This document shows positions 34,609 to 46,529 of a DNA stretch of 64,000 nt, piece by piece. Source of the DNA: Escallonia rubra (taxonomy: Eukaryota; Streptophyta; Magnoliopsida; Escalloniales; Escalloniaceae); NCBI GenBank assembly GCA_033065855.1, contig JAVXUO010002995.1:124001-188000 (forward strand), read 5' to 3'. A program made the position numbers and the translations under genes. The notes beneath the pieces are model-generated. The model was not told where the DNA came from. It worked only from the letters and a program-made list of their open reading frames with translations, and ran no database searches. Position 1 is the first letter of the stretch; each line of letters starts with the position of its first letter.

Positions 34609-34968
34609 TGTTAATAAATTGGGTCAATGGACCCATTATCCGCCCACTAACAGATAATGTGTATTTGTTAGTCTGGATAATTACAGTTAATTATAGGATA
34701 TTTATCTCCTAAGTGTTTGAGGTAAATACATCTTTATCTCCTAAGAGTTTGAGGTAAAGTCAGTCTCTAATTGTATCTCTATATAAAGGCTAGAGATATC
34801 CCAATAAATCAGAAGATATAGCAATAATCCCTCTCTCTATATAGCACTCTCTCTAGAGCAATCACCAAACTCTAGGATTTGGTTCGTGGACGAAGAATTC
34901 GACTCTAGTAGTCATTTTCGTACCTGCGAAAAAGATCAAGCGTGTTGGAGGCTCGTAACAACAAGGAT
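34609..34968 (+). repeat. Right LTR of the copia element
   Basis: Matches the left LTR from TGTTAATAAATTGGG onward, with a purine-rich GTGGGAGC directly upstream as expected of a polypurine tract. Confidence 0.85.
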
Positions 34969-35027
34969 AATCGCTAATGAGAAAGGCACAGTCCTTGGAA
35001 GATTCAATTCAGGTACATCAAAACGCC

Positions 35028-35070
<43 letters not shown>

Positions 35071-35257
35071 TCTTTCTTAGCTGCGTCTCCTGTTGATTCA
35101 CTTTCTGTTGGCATTAAATTATAGGCCCTTCTTGGTGCTCCTGAAACTAGTATAGACTCATTTGTGTATTTAGATTGATTATTGGTGTTACATCCATTAT
35201 TTTAGGTGGAACAGTGAACAACGATCTTATTGTGGCTATGCCTATGATACCTTTAAA
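34969..35257 (+). other. Spacer between the copia element and the first LINE
   Basis: Contains a (TC)n(AC)n microsatellite at about 35025-35070. An acceptor-like ATTTTAG at 35198-35204 is followed by sequence open in one frame (SEQRSYCGYAYDTFKAKSST) that continues on the far side of the LINE at 41753, so the LINE may have split a small exon. The resemblance to any gene is not recognised. Confidence 0.4.
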
Positions 35258-35274
35258 GCCAAAAGTTCAACATT
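35258..35274. repeat. Target-site duplication, LINE-A, left copy
   Basis: GCCAAAAGTTCAACATT here is identical to 41736-41752. Confidence 0.9.
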
Positions 35275-35299
35275 TTTTTTTGGTACAAAGGAAAGATAA

Positions 35300-38200
35300 A
35301 AGCAGTTTACTTGGAGGGCCTCACGAATGCCACTCCAGACAAATCAGCCAAAATCAGGCTGTTCAGATCTCTAGGAGTTTCAGTGATGTGTACATATTGT
35401 TCATTTTGTTCGGCACCTAGGTTCGCTAGAAAATCGGCACATTGATTGCCTTCTCGCATAGTATGAGTGATGGCACTTCCCATCTGCCTAATGATAGTCC
35501 TGCAGTCTTCCACCAAAGCTCTGAGAGGGTGATTCTATATCTCTTGTTCCATGATAAGCTGTAGTGCGGAAGTGGAGTCGGTCTCAATTGTAGCTTGCTG
35601 CCAGTTTCTCTCACGGATGGTGGTGAGCCCTCCGTGGATACCCCTAACTTCAGCATTTAGACTAGTGTTGTGTCCAATGTTTCCAATGAAGCCTTCTAAC
35701 CATCTGCCTTGGTCATCTCTAATTATCCCTCCATAACCACTTTGGCCCGGGTTTCCTTTGGATGCTCCATCCGTATTGATTTTGATGAATCATGCCTCTA
35801 GGAATTTCCATGTAATCAGTTTAGTTGTAAGAATAACATGATTACTATATGTTAAATGGAAAGCTTCAGATACTTCCCTTGTGAGCTGCTTGTTGGAGTA
35901 TAGAGCTTCCATGGTGCTGGTACTATGATTGTCAAAAACTCTTTTGTTCATGCATTTCCGGTTAGTCCACATGATAGAGATGAAAATAATATTCCAGGGA
36001 ACATCTTGGCCATGGTTGTTTTTCAAATGGAGCCCTTTCCAGAACCATTGTCTCACCTGAAGGTTTTGCATTTGTTGCATTTGGTTGTTGTCTAGGCTTT
36101 TGGACCATAAATCAGAGGCATGAGAGCAATTCCATAGGACATGCAAGGTGGTTTCTTCAAAGGTAGAACATCTAGGGCATATATTAGAAGCAGTCATCCC
36201 TCTAATTTGCCTTAGGGAATTGGTAGGCAATCTATCATGAAGAACAGTCCAAATAAAACTTTTAATTTTTTGGGGAATGGGCAAGCTCCAAAGTTTTTTC
36301 CAGTAGATTAAAGCAGAGAGGTTTTGGGTAGAATTAGAATTGGTCAGCAGGTCAAGAACTGCTTTAGTCGAGAAAGTGCCATTACCTGAATTACCCCAGC
36401 TAGGGGTATCCTGGATAACGCTAAACTTAGCAAGAGGGGTATTGGTTATTTCATTTTTCTCAGTCAAGGATATGTCGTCCTTAATGGAATTAATGTTCCA
36501 ATCTTTATCATCTATGATACTGAGAACTTTGATATCCTTATCACCTCTTTCACTAATCTGATTTAAGGGTTTGGTACCACACCACCAATCCTCCCACAGA
36601 GATATGTTAGATCCATTCCCAACAATCCATTTGATGCCTTTCACAAGGATATCCTTAGCATTTAGAATGCATTTCCAGATGCTAGAGGCTCTTTTCCTTT
36701 TTACGCATTTGCTAGGATTGTTGGAGATTTTATATTTATCTTTTAGAACCTCAATCCAAAGTTTTTGTTCCCCCTTAATGATTTTCCAGCCAAGTTTAGC
36801 TAGCATAGCAATGTTATTTTCCCTAGTCTTTCGAATGCCAAGACCACCAAGTTTTTTAGGTTTACTCACAGTGTCCCAGTTGACAAGGTGGATCTTTTTG
36901 GAGCTGGTGGTGTCCCCCCAAATGAAGTTTCTGTTGAGTCTATCAAGCATGTGACAGGTAGCAGTAGGAATAGGGGTGGTTTGCATAGTGTAAATGGGTA
37001 GGGCAGCTGTGACAGCCTGCACCAAGGTCACTCTACCACCCAAAGACAGCAACTTAGATTTCCAGCCAGCTAACTTATTCTGAACTCTATCAATGAGGTA
37101 AGAAAAATTGTGTTTAGAGAGTCTATTGTGTATGAGAGGGATACCAAGGTAAGACCCAAGGTTGGCAGATAAGGGGATCCCACACATGGCACTAAGGCTA
37201 CAGGCCTCATGTCTGGGGATATTGTTGGACACAAACATTTTAGATTTAACAAAATTAATACTCTGCCCAGCTTCATCACAGAACATGTTAAGGACCTCAA
37301 GCATATGTTTACAGTTTTTCTTGTTAGCTTTAGCAAAAAGCATGAGGTCGTCAGCATAAAAAAGATGGGAAATAGAGGGTCCCTTTTGAGAAGCCCTTAA
37401 ACCAGTCCATTTTTTTCCAAGAGTTTTCATACAGATGAGGTTTGAGAGTCTTTCCATACACAGCACGAAGATGTAAGGGGATAGGGGGTCTCCTTGCCTT
37501 ATACCTCTCCCAGGTTTAATAGGGTTGGTAATGTTCCCATTCCAAAGAAAATTCATGAGGTTTCCTACAATACAGTCCATGATTAGTTCGATGAGGTTTT
37601 TGGGAAAGTTAAACTCTTGGAGAGTGTGAAGAATAAAATCCCATTTTAATTTGTCATAAGCCTTTTCTAGATCGATTTTCCAAACCATGCCACCTTGTTT
37701 TCCTTTTTTGGAGTTAAGGGAATGAAGGATTTCTTGGGTGATACAAATGTTATCAGCAGTATGTCTTCCAGGCAGGAAGCTGCTCTGGAAAGGGCTGATA
37801 ATATTGGCAAGCAAAGGACGAATTCTAATGACAATGATCTTGGTGATAATTTTATAATTCACATTAAAGAGACTAATGGGTCTGAATTGCGAAATTTTTT
37901 CAGGTAGATCAACTCTGGGTATAAGAGTAACCAGGACATTCTTATCCCGGGCAGGAAATTGATCATTATGGAAGAAAGACTTGGCATAAAGGCAGATAGA
38001 AGGGCCGATCTCATTCCAAAATTTCTGATAAAGCAGGGAAGGTATACCAGCGGGACCAGGGGCCTTGTTGGCCTTTATCTCGAAGGTGGCTCTTTTAATT
38101 TCAAAGTTTTCCACAGGTTTAGAAAGAGAAACTAGGGTGTCAGGATCTAAAGCCATATTATGAATCCAGTTAGGATATTGCCTGGAAGGTTCATTATCCT

Positions 38201-39411
38201 CAAATAGGTTATTGAAATTAGAAGTGATGATATTTTTTTAGATCTTCAGGGTCATCAGTCCAAACATTGTTACTATTTTTTAGGCCTTCAATTTTATTCC
38301 TTTTCCTTCTTTTGAGGGTAGTAACATGGTAGAATTTAGTGTTTAACTCACCAAGAGTTAGGGATTGAGATCTGGATTTCTGGAACCAGAAGATAGCTTC
38401 CTGATTAAGGATGGTATTATATTCTCTTTTAAGTTCTCTATCAAGTTGTTCAAGGTTGAAACTGAAATGATTAGATAAAGCCGATTGTATACCATTCAAT
38501 CTGGCCAGGATACGTCTTTTCTTTCTGAAGAGATTACCAAAATTATCTTTATTCCAGATAAAGGCAAGGTTCTGAAACTTTTGTTTGGCAGGGTTAAGCG
38601 CAGCATTATTGTCCCAAGCTTTCTCAACAATGGTTTTAAAATTTTCATGTTCGAGCCACATGGCTTCGAGGCGGAAAGGTCTATTACGAGTATTCAATTT
38701 AGCAATGCCATGTAAATGTAAGATTAAAGGAGAATGGTCCGAATACATACGTGGCAGGTTCGTGACGGTAGCCTCAGGAAACTTGATTCTCCAGTCGCTG
38801 TTCGCAACGGCACGGTCCAGACGTTCCTTGGTGTTGGCGAAGCCTTGGCGCCCATTATCCCAGGTCAGCTTCGGTCCTCTGCTTCCCAGGTCCATGAGCC
38901 CACAGTTGCTAAGGTTATTGTTGAAGGTTTGGCACCTTTGGAAATCGTTGAAAGGGGTGAAGCTTCGTCGTTCGGACTGACCAGAATAGTCGTTAAAATC
39001 GCCCGCAGCAACCCAAGGAGAAGAGAAAGAATCGACAAAATCATACAGGTTTTCCCACAGCTCAGCACGGGTAGCTTGGTGAGGGCTGCCATACACCGCC
39101 GAGAAGAACCAGTTGTCGGAGTTGTTTTTCTTTACCTCAATGTGAACTACTTGTCTGTGGGTTTGGATAGGGGTGACCGTAACTTCCTGAGGGTTCCAAA
39201 GGACCCAGATTCCTCCAGAACGGCCTTGAGGATCAATAATGCTGGAGCTAGATAAACCAAAGTTTTCGAAAAATCCATTCATCGTCTGGAATTCTACCTT
39301 AGTTTCCATCAAAGCGACGATATACGGTTTGAACTCCTGAAACAACTGTCTGAAGTTGTTCTTGAATCTTTTGTTTCCGGCGCCTCTAACATTCCAGATT
39401 AATGCTGTCAT
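35300..39411 (-). pseudogene. LINE-A ORF2: endonuclease, reverse transcriptase, RNase H
   Basis: Starts MTALIWNVRGAGNKRFKNNF at 39411. Endonuclease motifs are VALMETKVE, GGIWVLWN, VAAGDFNDYSG and MYSDHSPLIL. A frame change near 38220 separates the endonuclease from the reverse transcriptase. The reverse transcriptase block (38156-35790) is one open frame with ANKAPGPAGIP, FRPISLFNVNYKIITK, GGMVWKIDLEKAYDKLKWDF, GIRQGDPLSPYIFVL and the catalytic LFYADDLMLF. The zf-RVT finger follows (WTVLHDRLPTN, ICPRCSTFEETTLHVLWNC). After a stop near 35790 the RNase H continues as INTDGASKGNPG, IETDSTSALQL and MREGNQCADFLANLG. Catalytic residues are present in every domain, but breaks near 38220 and 35790 prevent a full product. 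Confidence 0.9.
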
Positions 39412-39451
39412 CGAGTGATTGTGCAAGATATCTTCTTCAACAAAGGGGAAT

Positions 39452-41317
39452 TTACCTTTCAGCAGAGATTTCATTTTCTCCATTCCAAGAGACGGATGCG
39501 TCAAGGCAGACATCTTTGTTTCTGAGGGGGCTTCTACTTCGATCCACTTTCCTTCTGTTAGTATCATTCTGAAACTCTCTATTAATGTCGCTATCGCGGT
39601 GAAAGCTATCATTTCTTCTTCGATCTGTTCTATCACCTCCAATCCCAGAAGATTGCGTTTTCGAAGCCCGAATTGTTTCCTCATGGCTGCGACGCAGAAG
39701 ATAAGGGTCAGGGGGTTTATTTTTTTGGACAGAAAGGGGGGTCGTAACAGTAGGTGTTATGGTTTCGGTTGAGATCGAGGAATTGGGGGAAAGGGGAAGA
39801 GAAATTATCTGGGCGGGATGCGGCGCTTCACGTGTAATGACTTCAGGCTTAGGGTTTTCTGTGTGAATGTCGTCGGCTTGGATTGATACAGGTGGCATGA
39901 TCATGTCTGTAGAAGAATTCGTACAAGTAGAAGTGTTTGGATCTTTAGGATCCGAAGACAGATTCACTTTCTTCTTAGGATTGAAGGCATAAGGCTGAAG
40001 GTTGGTCATGGGCTGGGGTTTAAGAGAGCCCTGACTTCTATCTGATGCTTGGTCCAGGACAGGGATAGCATTTTCGGGGTTGAGGGCTTCAAATCTGTTA
40101 TTGTTTTTCCTGGACCCCTGGTTTGGGCCTTCACTTATTTTCCTTTGCCCCATAGGGCTGTTTTCTGAGTGTTTTCATTGGGCATTAGGCCCAAACCTAT
40201 GTGCTTTTCGCTTGACTATCATCCATGTTCCATAGCTAGATTTGTGCAGGCTCTGAGCAGATCTGGTACCTGTCTCTGTCAAGACATGGGCGTTACTATT
40301 CAGGACGTTGGATTGTTGCAGGTTACCGTTGATATCTGTCAGCTTGCCTGGATCTCTATGGGAATTGGGCTCCGGTGTGCTCATCTTCTCCGGCCGGTTG
40401 GTGCAGTTTTCTTTCCGGTGTCCCACACGTCCACACTCAAAGCAGATTTGCGAGAGGAATTCATACTCTACTTTGTATTCCTTGCCGGCGAGCAAATAGG
40501 CTGGGATAAAAGGCTTTGACAGATCAATTTCAACGCAGATACGAGCGCATTTGCCTATGATGGATGAAGCTGTGTTGAAATCAACCTTTACAAGTCTACC
40601 AAAATTGGCAGCAATTCTTCGGAGCACTAGTTCACTGTAGTATTCTATAGGTAGTTCAGGTAACCGGAGCCATATCGCAGTAGCCGTTTCTAAGGCTTCC
40701 GAAGGTTTAAAATTGGGCTCCCATTTACGGACAGTCAGATAGTGATTTAGAATGATCCATGGGCCGCCATTTAGAACCTTAAGAGCATCTTGACTAAAAT
40801 CAAATTTGATGAGGAAGAACCCATCATCTAAGTCGATCATTTCAAAATCTCCTTGGATATCCCAGATAGTTTTGAGTCTTGTGGTCAGAGCTCTGTATCC
40901 AATGTTTTTACCCAGTAATTTGATTATAATGGATTCCTGCCACTGTGCCCTTATAGAGTTGCCACTGTGCCCTTATAGAGTGGATGAGGGTTGAAGGTAG
41001 GATGATTTCAGGAATGCAATCTCTATCCCGGTGGTGAGGGGGAATGGTGCTATCTGGAGCTTCGTCGAAAGAAGGGTCTTCCATTTCGTCAATAAAGTAA
41101 ACTGCTTTGTCTGTTTGGCTTTTGAAGACCGCGTCTCTGTATGATTTGTTCTGCGTAGTAAACGGAGGTTGGGGTGAAAGAAGGGGGTGGGGACCAGAGC
41201 TCCATTGTCTTGAAGAGGGGTTATTAATTCCATGGCAGAGTCGGTTGTGGGCCGTAGGGTGCATTCTGGTAGTAAGACAGAGTTGCTCTCTTTTGGTCCT
41301 AGTTCTATTTCTCCCAT
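39452..41317 (-). pseudogene. LINE-A ORF1: DUF4283 and CCHC zinc-knuckle protein
   Basis: RNA-binding ORF1 product of plant L1 LINEs. From the N terminus there is NKSYRDAVFKSQTDKAVYFI with EMEDPSFDEAPDS, then a frame break at a 22-bp tandem duplication (TGCCACTGTGCCCTTATAGAGT on the plus strand, twice, 40936-40979). The DUF4283 core follows: FEMIDLDDGFFLIKFDF, GGPWIILNHYLTVRKWEPNF, AIWLRLPELPIEYYSELVLR. The knuckle ICFECGRVGHRKENC (Cys-x2-Cys-x4-His-x4-Cys) follows near 40400. An in-frame TGA at 40175-40177 precedes a long low-complexity C-terminal part that ends at 39452. LINE-B ORF1 has the same layout uninterrupted, which makes the breaks clear. Confidence 0.85.
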
Positions 41318-41332
41318 AATAACATCCTTCTC

Positions 41333-41716
41333 TTATCTCTTCACACTCTCATCATCTTTAAGATTTTGATGAGCTTTCTTGCCTTTCTTAGAGTTTCTCT
41401 CACTACCATTAGGACCTAGAGGCTGAGTTTTCTGGACAGGGGATGCAGATATTTCCAGATATTTGAGTGCTTTTGGGTAAGAGATTTCCATATCATGATC
41501 ATTGGATTCTTCCTCTTCCGCCTCATCAGTAGAAGTCCAAAATTTTCCGGGGAAACAAGGATCGGGCGGAGGGTCAGGTCTTGGAGGGCTAAGGTGAGAT
41601 GGTTCAGAACTGGGGTTAGCTGGGGGAGATTCATCGACGACCAAAGGGGGATGGGGGTTGAAAGATTGGGGGGGATGGTCGGGGATAATTCTCAGAGCTG
41701 ATTCCTCTGTTTTCAT
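41333..41716 (-). CDS. LINE-A extra 5' reading frame (127 aa), unrecognised
   Basis: Begins at an ATG 20 nt from the 5' end of the element (MKTEESALRIIPDHPPQSFN...). The product is Pro-rich (PPRPDPPPDPCFPGKFW), then acidic (DEAEEEESNDHDMEISY), then Lys-rich, and ends 16 nt before the next ATG (41317), which opens the main ORF1. Nothing equivalent precedes ORF1 in LINE-B, whose ORF1 starts about 110 nt from its 5' end. It could be the original N terminus of ORF1 separated by a frameshift, or a short upstream ORF of its own. No family is recognised. Confidence 0.45.
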   Translation of the reverse strand: MKTEESALRIIPDHPPQSFNPHPPLVVDESPPANPSSEPSHLSPPRPDPPPDPCFPGKFWTSTDEAEEEESNDHDMEISYPKALKYLEISASPVQKTQPLGPNGSERNSKKGKKAHQNLKDDESVKR

Positions 41717-41735
41717 TTCACCTTTTGAGCTTTTT

Positions 41736-41752
41736 GCCAAAAGTTCAACATT
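41736..41752. repeat. Target-site duplication, LINE-A, right copy
   Basis: GCCAAAAGTTCAACATT, identical to 35258-35274. Confidence 0.9.
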
Positions 41753-44012
41753 GATGTATCATGATTGTCAATATCTTAGTTGGTTCTGTCTAGTGGCATA
41801 ATTCAGGTAAAAAAAGGCCAATTTAAAAGCACTGAATGGGTCATTCAAAATCTTGGGACGTCTTTCAAATTCCTGCGACATCTATATATAAGGTTGCTAA
41901 GGGCTTACCTTAACAGGTTGCACTTACTACCACCTTACAGTGCAAAACTCGAAGTTCCGCTTTCTAACAACTTTTCATGTTTGACTCATATAGTTCATGC
42001 TTATTAGGGGATGGTTTGTGACATTTCCTTGGGATGCTTTTGTTAGATATACAAAATGAGTTGGAAAGTTGTCGCGTTGTACTTGTGATCTTTAACTTGT
42101 ATGGCATCTGAAATTTGCGTTGACTCGGCGTTGACTCGTTGTGCTCTATTTACAATCATTTTTTTAGTTTCATGAATTTTATGAAACTGCTTTATATTAG
42201 TTTCATAAATTTTAGCAAGATGAGGATACAAAGTGAACTATATTGGTAGCAAGCATGACGAACTTTCAACCAAGTGTTCTACTTCAGCTAGGAACATTCT
42301 TGCAAGTTCTCGACTAAGCATCTAATAGCAAACCCTAAACCACTTGGTTACCCTTTTCAATTTCTTTCAGTTGGGAAAGCTTTGGTGCATGGTTGGGTTT
42401 AATGTCGGTATATGACCCTTTTGCTTCATGTTTAAATGATTAACCTTCTGACTTCATAACATGCCTTGACTGGAACCATATCTACTAAGGGTTCTAACGC
42501 TGGCGTCGTCTTTAATGGACCACTGTAAAAGATGTTACCCACTTTCGAGAAGGTGGTGCAATTTTTTAAATCCTCCTTAACATTACCTTATTCTCAAAGA
42601 CAATTGAGTCTTAGCAAAATTGGATGGTTGTCAAAGATGATGGCATCTCCAAGGGGAGTCAATATTACAGTCGTTAAGTACCTTGCGTCACTTGCTAAGG
42701 TAAGACCTTTCCGTTAACATCTAGGAAGTACTAACACCTCATATGGATCGAGGTATGCTTTGCGACACCTACCGATACCTCGACACTATGACGACACCTC
42801 CATATACGTGTTCGACACCTCTAAGCGGTGTCCGAATTTATTTGTTTTAGTTACTGGACATCGTGTCAAACACATATCGAAGAAGTATCCACACGTATAG
42901 GGCCAAAATCTAATATTGCAAAATTATTTCGGGATTAGTGTGTAATAATTGACAAATCTGGGACTTTTTAGAAATAAAATTTTAAGCCAAACCCTAATCA
43001 GATCGACCCTAACCTTTTGTCTTCTAAGTCTTCTTCTATGCTGCTGCTGTCAGCCTAACCAAAAGAAAAGAAGATGAAGCAGACAGAAAGCCAAGCTTCT
43101 CGCTGGAGGATCTCGCCGTAAAAGGTACCCTTCTTCTTTCTCTTTTTACTCTTTCTTATTATCAAAAGCATCCAAGCTTACCGGTCCAGAGGAATATAAG
43201 TCAACATCTCCAACCTCATTTACCGACCCATCGGCTATATAAGATCCCTTTTTCACGCCTTTGGTCCCATGTCATTTTCCTTCTTTCTTGTTACTCTTAA
43301 AACTCTAGTCTTGGTACTCGGTAATATTGATATTTCAGCTCCTTTCTTGTCACCAAAATACTATTTTATGTTACCTTCTTTCTTTGTCAACCATTTTGAG
43401 AGAAATTCAGCTACTACAATTGATGTTTACTTTTTCATGTACATAAAAATATATTAAAGAACTTTACAGTGTCCAAAATTTGATTTTTTTGAAATTGCGG
43501 TGTCCCAAACGGTGTTGGTGTCAGACATGGTGTCCGTGCTACCTACCTTAAAATCAAATGTTATTTTGCTTGTGCTTTATGAGTTGGAATTCTAGTGGAT
43601 ACCTTTAGTATATGTACATTTGTCTAATTTTGCATTTTACTTGTAGTTAAATTAGATGGAACTCCACTTTTCAAACGCCGTGTAAATGCTAATGGAAAGT
43701 TGAGCTGAGAATTTGCATGCAAGATTTGGAGTTATCTTCATCGATTTGACATTATAGCTATCCAGCATATCTTTCAAACAATGCTACCTTACACAAGTAG
43801 ATTTTTAAAGTTGCTCACTTGCTTCTATAATAGACGACAAACTTTGTGCCATATACATTTAGAATTTGTTGATCTCACATATTAGGTGTCGTACTAAGAA
43901 GACGATTGTATGAGTTGTACATTTTATAAGTGAAGTAACATCTTTTTTTAGTATTACCATTATAATTTTTTGAGTTTTCAAATTGGTTTAATGCTAGCTC
44001 GTTTATTGAATA
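41753..44012. other. Intergenic stretch between LINE-A and the Helitron
   Basis: No gene can be supported. Segments at 42730-42900 and 43495-43540 share the GTGTCCGA/CGGTGTCC wording of a common dispersed plant repeat. A 60-residue frame near 42532 (VVQFFKSSLTLPYSQ...) ends before a donor-like GGTAAGAC and could be an exon remnant, but no family is recognised. Confidence 0.4.
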
Positions 44013-44016
44013 CTAG

Positions 44017-45979
44017 CTAAGGGACCCGTGCAACACAGGGGCGTTCTCTAATTTCTCAAATATTGTCTAATATTTATTTCTATATATAGATATTTTACAA
44101 CCGTTAATTTTCCTAACTTTCTAAATATAGTTTTTAAAATGTGTTTTTATTGATTATTTATAACTGTTATTGTTTAAACTGCGGACAAAAAATTTACTAT
44201 ATAGAAAATTGCCTTTGAATAGAATTTTTAAAAAATTAGCATTATAAAAGCATACCTTAATAACAAAAGTAGAATGCATGATTTAATATGATCAGTTTTT
44301 AGTCCAAAATAAGATGTGGACGTTACAATTAAAAGAAAACCGTCTTATGGACTTAGGATGCCTTTTCATTAACGTTTACCGATGACATATGGCAACATTC
44401 TCGTACTACTATTTAACTGAATTTAATATTTGGAGTTTTGTAGATATTATCGCTAGTATGTATCAATGATATATCCGGAACCAATATGATTAAAAAAAAG
44501 TCAGTTATTTGTACCATCACTTCTAGTTTTTTGTGAGTTTAATCTAGTAAAAAGTATTATAACTTATTTACTGGTGGGGTATATGAACCTCAATTTTCCT
44601 ATAAGCATAAAGGTCAAATTCACTCACCTTCTTTCTTCATGAGAAACTCTTTGTGTGTGTTATTTGTCCCGTGCATAATGAAAAGGAAAAATAGCATTGA
44701 AAGTATTTCTATCTATACATAACTTATTAAAGTTTTGCTAACATGACTTAATAAAAATACCATTGGAATGTTAGATTAGTGTAGCCAGGTGCTAGAAAGT
44801 GGTTAACCACAAAAACACTGTCTTGCCTAATTAACGAAACTTTAAGGAATCAAAACGTGGGACCAAAATCAAAATTGAAAGATAAAAGTCATTCTAGGGA
44901 AAAAAATTTACTGCTTCTAGTCCTGGATATAGTTTATGTACCTTCAAGAGTTCAAGTTGCTGGTAGAACTAACCTAAAATCATTATGTTTTTATTTAAGT
45001 TCATCCCTTGTCTGCATAAGATACTCGGCATAACCCGTCCACGAATACTACACTAACACTACCTCCAAATACCTTAATTAGCGCTATCATTGCCACTACA
45101 AATGTTACCTTCACCATAGTCATAACTTTTGCTCGTTAGTGCACTATTTCTATCGTCAGTTTTTTTAGGTTTATCACTTGTTCAATCCAGATTTAGATCA
45201 TAACTTATCAATCAGTACTGTAATGTACATCAATATTACCTCAAAACACCTTAGTGCTACCACTACAACAACACTAACAACAACCATCACCTCTTGCACT
45301 ATGACCATTTAGTTATGACTATCACCATCACAAGTATCAGCATACTACACGCCAACGCCGCTACAACCACATGTTGTCACTGCATAATCCAAATCTCACT
45401 ACCAACACTACAATTCTACCAAATTAGCATGGCTGATCACTCGCATAATTGTCTATATTACCACCCTCACACTCTCATATCTAGAACCGACATTTCGGTT
45501 ATACCATTACCACCCTAGGGCCACCAGGGCTTCTCCCTTTTGTAGTTGTTTATGAAGGGTAAATAATTGTTATAACTAATTTATCTTTTCGTCTTTTTTA
45601 TTCTACAAACTTATTCTTAGCTTGTCACAAATTATTCTTCAGTCGGTTTTAATTTTTTTCTTGGAGATCCAATATAATTGGTTCTGAATATTTTGTTCAT
45701 ATTGTGCATAACATGTTAGATTTTAAGAAGATTGGTGCAAAAGATGAAAGTTACAATAAAGCTTATGGAGAAATAAGATTTCTTTAAAAAGGAAAAAAAA
45801 AACGCCAAAACAAATAGGATGATCTTTTGCATAACTAAAAGATCGAGGTAAAAACCAAAATATACGCTATGAAAAGCTTACTTTTTAATTTGTAAAGATT
45901 AACCTTTAATTTCATACATGATTTTGTTGTTTACATTTGCGAGATTTTATTTATATTTGCGAGATTTTATTTTATTTAT
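44017..45979. other. Left part of the Helitron interior, no gene recognised
   Basis: AT-rich. A stretch at 45010-45500 rich in CACTACxACxAC words gives Thr/His/Ile-rich frames that are composition effects. Nothing else can be supported. Confidence 0.5.
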
Positions 45980-46529
45980 TTTAAGTGTTTTTAAGAAGTT
46001 TAGTAGTCCAAATTGAAGCCTTTTTGAATTGTGTAGAGCTTTAAAAGAGGTAGATTTGGTTTTTTAATTTTATAAGATTTACAAAAGTCGGGCCAATGAT
46101 CATACTAAAGAATTAGTAAGTAGGGTATGATTTTCGTATTCTACATTTTTGAGATTTTAAAATTTTATTTTAAAGTACTTTTGAGGTTTTAATAATCAAA
46201 ATTAAGGCATAATGTATAAGTATATTTATTAGGTAGAGTTTTAGAAGGTATATAATTAGTTCCTTAGTTTTATAAAGTTTAAAAATATTGCATAAATTAT
46301 ACCTACGAATGTTTTAGGGCAAATTACACTTATATCCCTGAGGTTTAGGGGTAATTACAGCCAAGGACAATAGTTTGGACAAATTACACTTATGTCCATT
46401 GACCAAACGGAATCTTAAAAACCCTAACGGTTTTAATGAAAAGACTTTATTACCCCTGAGTTGGAACCTTATTTATTTTTCAATGCCATTATTTCATCTT
46501 CTTATTTTTTAATGCCATTAATGTCATTA

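Larger units (their letters stand above)
27597..34968 (+). mobile_element. Ty1-copia LTR retrotransposon, broken
   Basis: Long terminal repeats beginning TGTTAATAAATTGGG lie at 27597 and 34609. The left repeat is followed by TGGTATCAGAGC (28019-28030), the primer-binding site for initiator-Met tRNA usual in copia elements. Parts in plus-strand order are a GC-rich leader with many CACGCG words, a gag-like region (about 29920-30500), the GAG-pre-integrase His-Cys region and integrase core (about 30800-31480), reverse transcriptase (about 32030-33050) and RNase H (about 33100-33520). The order integrase then reverse transcriptase defines Ty1-copia. The coding region is broken in several places (at least five), and the element is not whole. 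The shared parts of the two LTRs differ at roughly 2-3% of positions plus a few indels, suggesting insertion of the order of one to two million years ago at commonly used plant rates. Confidence 0.92.
35275..41735 (-). mobile_element. LINE-A: L1-type non-LTR retrotransposon, full length but inactive
   Basis: Bounded by a perfect 17-bp target-site duplication (GCCAAAAGTTCAACATT). The minus-strand 3' end carries a poly-A tail, seen as T runs at 35273-35280. It encodes ORF1 with DUF4283 and a CCHC knuckle, and ORF2 with apurinic-type endonuclease, reverse transcriptase, zf-RVT and RNase H. The 3' untranslated region is only about 30 nt. Several breaks separate the coding blocks, including a 22-bp tandem duplication in ORF1 (about 40936-40979). 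It is clearly older than LINE-B at 50745. Confidence 0.93.

Noticed and set aside
42532-42717. Possible exon (VVQFFKSSLTLPYSQ...)
   Set aside because: Has a donor-like end but no recognisable family, no acceptor and no neighbouring exons.
45294-45518. 74-residue Thr/His-rich frame
   Set aside because: Composition effect of a CAC/ACC-rich stretch inside the Helitron-like element.
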